From: Alnus glutinosa
Taxonomy: Eukaryota; Streptophyta; Magnoliopsida; Fagales; Betulaceae
Direction: 5' to 3'
Length of the DNA: 64,000 bases
Assembly (NCBI RefSeq): GCF_958979055.1
Contig: NC_084889.1
Span: 2,604,001 to 2,668,000 of the forward strand
Shown: piece after piece, positions 57,706 through 64,000 of the stretch
How positions within the stretch are numbered: the stretch's first letter is position 1
Layout: every line of letters starts with the position of its first letter
The notes under the pieces: model-generated
Databases searched by the model: none
What the model was told of the DNA's origin: nothing
The model's input: only the letters and a program-made list of their open reading frames with translations
Position numbers and translations under genes: made by a program

Positions 57706-58373
57706 TCACGACTTAAGCACTTCTTGGATGTGTTGAGAGTGGCTTTTGCCAGGAGGAATAAAAATCAGATCTTCCCAGCCTGAGTTATTCTCACTCATCT
57801 GCATCGGTCAAGGGGCCTCAATTCAGTGTTTAATTCTTCAAAAAAATTAAACATACAGTTTTGTTTGTTTGTTATATATATATAAGTAAAGCAAATTCAT
57901 TAAAAGCATAAAGGGCGAGACCCAACATACAAGATGTATACAAGAGAAACACCCAGAAAGGTCAAACTAAACATACAATTTGTATAGGCAATGTCTAGTT
58001 ACCTCCATTTTTCTCAAAACAGCTTCCAAGCTACCAACCTGTTCACATAATTTAATAAACCAATGAGAATATAATAATGTAAAAGAAATAGTACCAAAAA
58101 TCAATATTGCGCTGTTTGAGAAGATGTTTAACAAATCTAATCCAGATGGATCCGTCAAAAAACTTGTTGGCTAATTCCCAAAATACACTGCAGGGAAATA
58201 GTCTCTGAATATGGGCTAAAACCACTATAGGTGGACCGTGTCTAATCCAGATGGATCCGTCAAAAAACTTGTTGGCTAATTCCCAAAATACACTGCAGGG
58301 AAATAGTCTCTGATTTATTTTTCACGCGATACAATTTTTCCTGTCATCCATTCTTTTATTTGGGTTTTTTTTT

Positions 58374-58404
<31 letters not shown>

Positions 58405-61400
58405 GGGGAAGGGTGGTGGTGGAGGTTCAAACTCTACAAAAGTCCAAGAGTGATTTTGCTTTGGAGGAGGTCATGGCGTAGTAGAGCTTTGAGGAAGTGT
58501 TGAGTTCGCTGAAGGAAAAGAAGCCTTCAATGCCATCAGGGAAGCCAACTTATTAGGAAGGAAAGGGATTTCCAATGTAGAAAAAGAGCTTGCACGATAA
58601 GTTTTGTGCCAGCTCTAACATTAATGTATTATCAGGCCAATTTCATGAAATCTGAGCCATAGATTTGCAAATAGTTGGAAACATTGACAACTTTTTGCCC
58701 ATATCATTAGTTGGATTAAAATGTACTTTCAAATTCAACCCAATAATTTTTCTGGTGACCTGTCACCAATTTTAAACAGTGAAGCTATAACATGGATTCT
58801 TGCACATTCCGATTAGTGGAACAATTTTGCACAACTCAATTATTGAAACAAAACAAATTCAAGACAATTGAAATCAGACATGGCAGCTGGTGCAAAAACA
58901 GAGTTTTAGAATGAAAGTATCACAATGTCTAACGAAAGAGAAAAGATGCTAAAATTGGAGCGCCTTACAAACAATGCAGAAAATGAACTATAACATAGAA
59001 TATTTCAAAAATGTGCTTCTGAGCATCTGAAATGTATTACACTTATTGTCATTAGCTACGTTTTGAGTAAAATGATTTCACAATTAACGCTAAATATACT
59101 TTAAAGAGAAGCAGGCTAACACGATGGCAGGTTTTCATACCATAATATGTTGAGAGAACGCCGGTCCTCTTGCTGCCCTGGAGACTTTTGACAGTTCTTT
59201 TTCTATATCCTCCTGCATAGGAACAAGCAAAGGACAGCTACTAGTAAATCATATGCTCATATCTGCATCTTAAAACATAACAGCATCAGCAAAGAGCTCA
59301 ATGGGCCAAACCAACCTTTGTAAAATATACTGGGCAGTAACGCTTGTTTTTCTTCTTCACAACCAGAAGGTCTGACTGTAGATACAGACAACTCATGAGA
59401 CAATACTGAGAAAGGACAATTAACTCAGGACAACTAAAAGCCCAGATTTTCTCCCCAAACACACACACAGGCAAGCAAGTTTGGTCATCTACAATTCTAC
59501 TGCTTTGGCATGTCTCTCTCTCCCTCACTCACTCCCTCCAAAATATTTCAATTGAGTCATGGCCAAACACATGTATGTAAAGCCACTCATATGATGCACT
59601 AGAGACTCAATGTTTAATCCAAGTATCATCCAACCTAAGAGCTCAGCTTATTGTATTTCTGCTTTTAAGGATGGAAATTAGACTCAAAAGTAGATTAACA
59701 AACCTGAAAAACGGGAACTCCATCAAACCCGCTCCTGGAATCAGCAGCTTTAAGCTAACACACACGAAAGATAATCGTGAGCCAATCTTTAAAGGTTTTG
59801 AAAATACAATCACATATAATGGCATACAAGTATACAACAAGAATTATGAAATTCTACCGCAACATTTTTACATGTTGCAGCAGAAGTGTCTGTACTGCTA
59901 AAGTTCCTATTTCCTGCCTTCCACATGACAAGTCAAAACCCAATGGTCTCTGCATTGTGTATGACACCCCACCTTTTTTCTCTCTCCTTTTTGACATTAA
60001 ATTTTTAAGATGGAAGTGAAGAAGTCAAGTGGAATGGCATGTGACCCCACTTGAGACAGCGAACATTTCAAATTCACTGAAAGGGCTACAAAGCAATTAG
60101 ACATTTGGGCTGATCACATATTACACTATATCATCAACAAGTTCTGCTACATTATAAAAGATTAAACACAGAGCTGTGATAAAAAAGGTGTGGTTTGAAA
60201 AAAATAGCGGTTTCAAAAGACACTCGATGAAAATGTGATTTTAAGAAAACACAGTTGACGTTTGGTAAAATCAAGTATTTTTTAAAACATACTGCTATTT
60301 GAAGCGTAGATTTTTCCACATTTTCAAACCACCATTCTTTTCAAACTTAATCCCAAATGGGACACTTTCTTTTGCTGCCAAACGAACTCTAAGTTACTTT
60401 TACAGACACCAATGAACACTTTATCTAAATTTAACTCTACATATCTATTTTAGTTTATTTAGCTAGCCACTTTTCAAAACCACTAAACATCAAACTCTCT
60501 AAATATTTCTCTACTTTAACTAAATATTCTATTTTATTGTTGAAACAAACTTTTGAACTCTTTGCATTAAAAATTTACTTTAGTTGAGCGGAAAGAAAAA
60601 AAAAAGTTCGAAAGATAATGAACATTAAAAAATCTTTAACTTTCACTTTTGGACTCTTTACATCTAAAGAGCATCACTGACAAGAGTTAAATTTAACGTT
60701 GAGTAGAGAGTTTGTTAAATAGTGCATTTTGTGAGTTTTGTTCAAATTTTAGAGAAAAGCTGAAGTATAGAGTTCATTGTAATTTAGTGGCCTAGTGCAC
60801 ATCAAAAAGTTTCAGTCATCTCTTTCTAAATATAGTCATCGTTTTCAAACTAAAACAATGGCCAACAATATGGCTTAGAGTGACGTGCAGCGAGAGAAAC
60901 AAACCTCCAATGCGTTCTTTATTTGAACTGGGTCAGGCAAAAAGCGGAATGCAATTCCTTCGACCTTCAACATATATACCTAGAAGTTGTGGAAAGAAGA
61001 AAAAAGAAGAGCAAAAATCATTCACAGAATATGAATCTAACAATGAATACAAGTTATCTGAGGAATGAATCCACAAATATCCACCAAAACAACCATCAAC
61101 TAAATTTGCACCAATTGCCAATGAATGATCAGTTGACCTCTAAATAAATACCTGGTCAAGAGTAATGGGAACAACCTTAGCCTCACTTCGTAGCTCTCTT
61201 CTCCGCGTTCTAACCTGAAAATCGCCACAAGCAGAACCACCAATATATCAAAACAGAACGAAGAAAATTTTTCGTTTGGTTCCTGAGAAAATGTGGAACT
61301 ACACAACGAACTAAATATTTCACTGGTCGAAATTCAAGAAAAACAAAACTGAGAGAAAAAAAGAAAGAAAGAAAGAGAAAGAGAATCTCTTCAATTCTAT

Positions 61401-61818
61401 TGCTTTCCTGACATTTCACGCGAGAGAAAATACTGACCTGAGCAAGGAAGGCCTCAGCGTCCTCCTGGCGAAAGCAAAGCAATCCGATCGACTTGGCTGC
61501 ATTGGGATCGGAGATGAGCACGAACTCATTATTCGAGTTGCTGACGGTGTACACCGCCGTGCCGGCTAGGGTTTTGGCCACATGGTCGGAGCTCAAGCTG
61601 GCTGGCGCGGCCTGCTTTGGCTGGGAAACAGAGGCAAACGGCGGACGGTGACGCAGGATGGGTGCCGTCGACCAGTTGCTGGCTAGTGTTCCGGCAAACC
61701 GCTTGGTGTCGTCGAGCCGGCTCGCGAGCTCGGCGCCAAGCCGGAGGCAGTTCTGGTGGATGAAGGTGGAGAGCGAGAGAAGAGGGTTGGTGGGCCCATA
61801 GGGTTTCAGGGACTCCAT
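57706..61818 (-). CDS. TIC22: TIC22-like chloroplast import protein
   Basis: Eight exons (61818-61438, 61214-61152, 60979-60905, 59754-59704, 59375-59316, 59212-59141, 58038-58003, 57798-57706) join in phase to 276 residues. The protein starts MESLKPYGPTNPLLSLSTF and contains AGTAVYTVSNSNNEFVLISD, IGLLCFRQEDAEAFLAQ, AKVVPITLDQ, FRFLPDPVQIKNALE, GFDGVPVFQSDLLVV and RYCPVYFTKEDIEKELSK. It ends GWEDLIFIPPGKSHSQHIQE-VLKS. This matches Tic22-IV of Arabidopsis over its whole length (about 268). Family knowledge: Tic22 sits in the space between the chloroplast envelopes and helps preproteins pass from TOC to TIC. Introns are GT-AG; introns 3 and 6 are long and carry repeats. Confidence 0.93.
57860..57965 (-). 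mobile_element. Short LINE 3' fragment in TIC22 intron 7
   Basis: The stretch ATAAGTAAAGCAAATTCATT, then AAAGCATAAAGGGCGAGACC, is the typical antisense 3' end of plant L1 elements. It is flanked by similar copies of TAAACATACA at about 57847 and 57967, consistent with target duplication. It lies 63 bases before exon 8 in transcript direction. Confidence 0.5.
58135..58315. repeat. Tandem duplication in TIC22 intron 6
   Basis: The phrase TCTAATCCAGATGGATCCGT through CACTGCAGGGAAATAGTCTC occurs twice without visible change, at about 58136-58206 and 58240-58310, separated by a short spacer. The lack of differences means it is recent. Confidence 0.9.
58365..58408. repeat. Homopolymer pair T(19)G(25)
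   Basis: A T run (58365-58383) is followed at once by 25 G (58384-58408) in TIC22 intron 6. Long G runs are rare in plant DNA and prone to sequencing error. Confidence 0.85.
60185..60365. repeat. MITE-like AT-rich repeat in TIC22 intron 3
   Basis: GGTGTGGTTTGAAAAAAATA at the left and, inverted, CAAACCACCATTCTTTTCAAAC at the right suggest terminal inverted repeats. Similar text rich in AAAACACATTTTC and AAAACGCA-like words is found near 30745-30865, 42960-43220 and 56735-56940. Family not determined. Confidence 0.4.
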
Positions 61819-62970
61819 GCCTGAGAGAGAAAGAGAGAAAGAGAGAGAGAGAGGAACAGAGTGGCAGTTGCCTCGAGTTTGATAATGGGGTCGGCAAGTG
61901 GTTTAAACGCAAAGTTTGAGCGCGTGGAGATTGGAGTTTTCCCGGAGTTTCAATTGGGCCCAATATCTCTATCGAGCCCAACCTCAAGCCACTCTATGTA
62001 ATAGTTTCACCCAACTTCAGGCCCAGCCCAAACGCCTAACCAAAAATTAAATAAATAATACAGAAAAAAGCTAGTCTTATTAATTACTTGCACATTATTT
62101 TTAGAAACCACATTTATCTCCTTTAACTACTATTATTATTATTTTTTTGTAATGTTCTTCCTAATATTTTAACTTTTGCAATTTCCATCTAATCTATCAT
62201 TGCGATTATGATGTCTTCTTTTGGTGACCCAAAATGATAAAAATATTTTCGATAAGATAAAAGCTTCGAGAAAAATATAAGTAATTTTTAATCTTATGGA
62301 GGGTGTTTTTGTCATTTTGAACTGCAAAAGAGAGACAATGCAATCCCTATGTTAAATTGAAGTAATGTTAGAAGTCACTATTTTGTCACTTTTGTATTTC
62401 TTCAAAAAAATAATATGACTTTTAAAATTATCATTGCGTTTGTAATTGATCAGTACTATTAAATTTTGATCAAGTTCTATTTTAAAAGTCACATCATTCT
62501 TGGAGAGATACAAGAGTGACAAAAGAGTGACTTTTAGAATTACTTAGGAGCGGTTAATTATATAATTTTCCTCTAAAAAAAATCATCTTAAAAAGCTTTA
62601 ACAAGTACACATAATTTATTTATTTATTTATTTTTATTTTGAGAAGAGAGAAGAACTCTCTGAACTGCTGTAGTAGTAGTACTTATTCTCACATGATGGC
62701 CGGAAAATATAAATTCCATCATCCAAAGCCATACGAGAACACAGAATCCTTTTAAGGATAAAGGTTAATGAAAAAAAGGGGATTCCTATATATCTGTCTT
62801 CAGCTTTTTCCTCCTCTTTTTTTTTTTGGTGAGCAGCTCTTTATTCCTCTTTATCTAGTTGTTAGAGCATATAAGTACTTTTTTTTTTTTTTTTTAATGT
62901 ATTAAAATGAAAAGTAAACAAGCTAGAAGTTCGCATTAAAGTACAAATTTAAATAAATATAAGAGTAATG

Positions 62971-63015
<45 letters not shown>

Positions 63016-63656
63016 AAATTTTTGTCTCATATGCAAATATCCTACAATGATATCCTCTGATGTTAATGTGGTAGTTCGCACAAATTTTTAACTTTTATTT
63101 TTTATTATTTTTTTATTAATATATAAAAAAGGACTGCATGTTCTAAAAATTGGTTATATAACACTATCATATTAACAATATTATAAAATAAAAATATAAT
63201 TTATAGGATTACTCTAAATTATGAAAATCATATAATGTAGAATCTTCAAATTAAAGTGGTCCAAAGACTCCAAACATGCATTAAGAATTAGAAACGTGCC
63301 TGTAATTAATATTCTATTCGAACGACTAACATTACTAGCACATCGATCATTTGATTTATCATCTAGGAGAAAGAAAGAAAAATGGCATTTCCTCCTCAAA
63401 TGCCACTGCGAGCCGAGGCGGCAGCCCATAGAAAAATGATTGAAATAGTATAATTTTTATTATAAATTACGTTGTAGCACATAATTAATGAAATAATTCA
63501 GAATATATGTTCTATTAACTAATTAAATTGATAAATTATATATATATTTTTTTGGTTTGCGTAATCATTTCGTCTGTTAGGAATAAAAGCACTCAGTAAA
63601 TAAAAGAATAAAATACAAGATGTGCATGCACCGATATAAAATGGAGTCGGTTGATA

Positions 63657-63687
<31 letters not shown>

Positions 63688-63794
63688 AACCAATGTGATC
63701 AATACCTTGGGAGGAAAAGCTAAGTGTTTGATAGCTGCCATTCGATCGCTTCTAATTAGCACCCAAACCAGAAGGCAAATTCTCCAGCCCAAAA
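61819..63794. other. Intergenic region between divergent TIC22 and EF-hand genes
   Basis: No gene recognised. It holds both promoters. The TIC22 leader has a GA/CT-rich stretch at 61826-61856. A long TA run lies at 62972-63013. Before the EF-hand gene there is CTCTCTCTCTC then TATATATATATATATAAACC (about 63660-63691), which may serve as its TATA region, about 105 bases before the ATG. Confidence 0.45.
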
Positions 63795-64000
63795 ATGAGT
63801 GATCACAACAGGCCTAGGAGACAGATGAGGGGTACGGAATATAGTGAAGAGCAGATGAAATTAATATTTGAGCGCTGTGACGCCGACAAAGACGGCAACC
63901 TTAGCAAACAAGAGCTTAAAAAGGCTTTGGACGAGCTGGGAGTGGAATTCCCGACCCTGCGAGCTGTATCAGCACTTTGGCATGCGGATGCTAATGATGA
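63795..64000 (+). CDS. EF-hand calcium-binding protein (CML-like), cut by window end
   Basis: An open frame from ATG at 63795 reaches the end of the window without stop (68 full codons): MSDHNRPRRQMRGTEYSEEQ and on. The first EF-hand loop is complete, DADKDGNLSKQE, with Asp at 1, 3 and 5, Gly at 6 and Glu at 12, and is preceded by the helix EEQMKLIFERC. A second loop seems to start at the very end (DANDD). This is typical of calmodulin-like calcium sensors. The rest of the gene, and so its class, lies outside the window. Confidence 0.85.
   Translation, partial: MSDHNRPRRQMRGTEYSEEQMKLIFERCDADKDGNLSKQELKKALDELGVEFPTLRAVSALWHADAND

Noticed and set aside
61529-61987. 152-codon frame overlapping TIC22 exon 1
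   Set aside because: Same-strand alternative frame of a well-supported exon; composition follows the shadowed gene.

Overview
The window is nuclear DNA of a eudicot plant, probably a woody species. Nearly every gene is intron-split with plant-type splice sites, and the recognisable products are plant-specific: LHCA5, WEB1, TIC22, a GUX-type glycosyltransferase, a DEM/VID27-like protein and a PLS-class PPR protein. Intergenic DNA is AT-rich and full of hAT, MULE-like foldback, Harbinger-like, CACTA, LINE, TRIM and Ty1/copia copies. The species cannot be named from the sequence alone.

Layout. 0.9-2.3 kb: a four-exon sterol carrier protein 2 gene (+). 4.7-6.0 kb: a poly(A) retroposon next to a foldback element. 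6.3-8.5 kb and 17.3-19.7 kb: two near-identical four-exon secreted alpha-amylase genes (AMY1 type, +), a direct duplication now stretched by insertions. Between them lies a 6.56-kb hAT transposon with an 8-bp target duplication, itself carrying an LTR-retroelement remnant. After the hAT come a 575-bp foldback element and an inverted copy of the amylase promoter-upstream segment. A truncated LINE sits just behind copy 2. 21.7-23.9 kb: an intronless PPR gene (+). 25.1-28.1 kb: a DEM/VID27-like WD-type gene (+). 28.8-30.4 kb: LHCA5 (+). 31.9-37.6 kb: a WEB1-like coiled-coil gene (-) with a long 5'UTR intron. 39.6-45 kb: a transposon-rich stretch with a dead DUF295 F-box gene, a TRIM, two sister hAT MITEs and a Harbinger-like element carrying a gene-like fragment. 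45.9-51.0 kb: a young, whole-looking Ty1/copia element. 51.4-55.0 kb: a GT8/GUX gene (-) with a tRNA-Arg(CCU) gene on the opposite strand inside its third intron. 57.7-61.8 kb: an eight-exon TIC22-like gene (-). 63.8 kb to the end: the start of an EF-hand protein gene.

Functionally this is ordinary host gene space with no operon-like logic. Four genes concern plastids (LHCA5, TIC22-like, WEB1-like and probably the PPR protein, though organelle targeting of the last is inferred), but this may be chance. The most informative structure is the amylase pair. Its second promoter has been rebuilt by an inverted duplication, a foldback element and a hAT insertion whose empty site survives in the inverted arm. 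The two proteins also differ at the signal-peptide cleavage site and near the active site. I found no CRISPR, phage or clearly new multi-gene system, which is expected for plant nuclear DNA.
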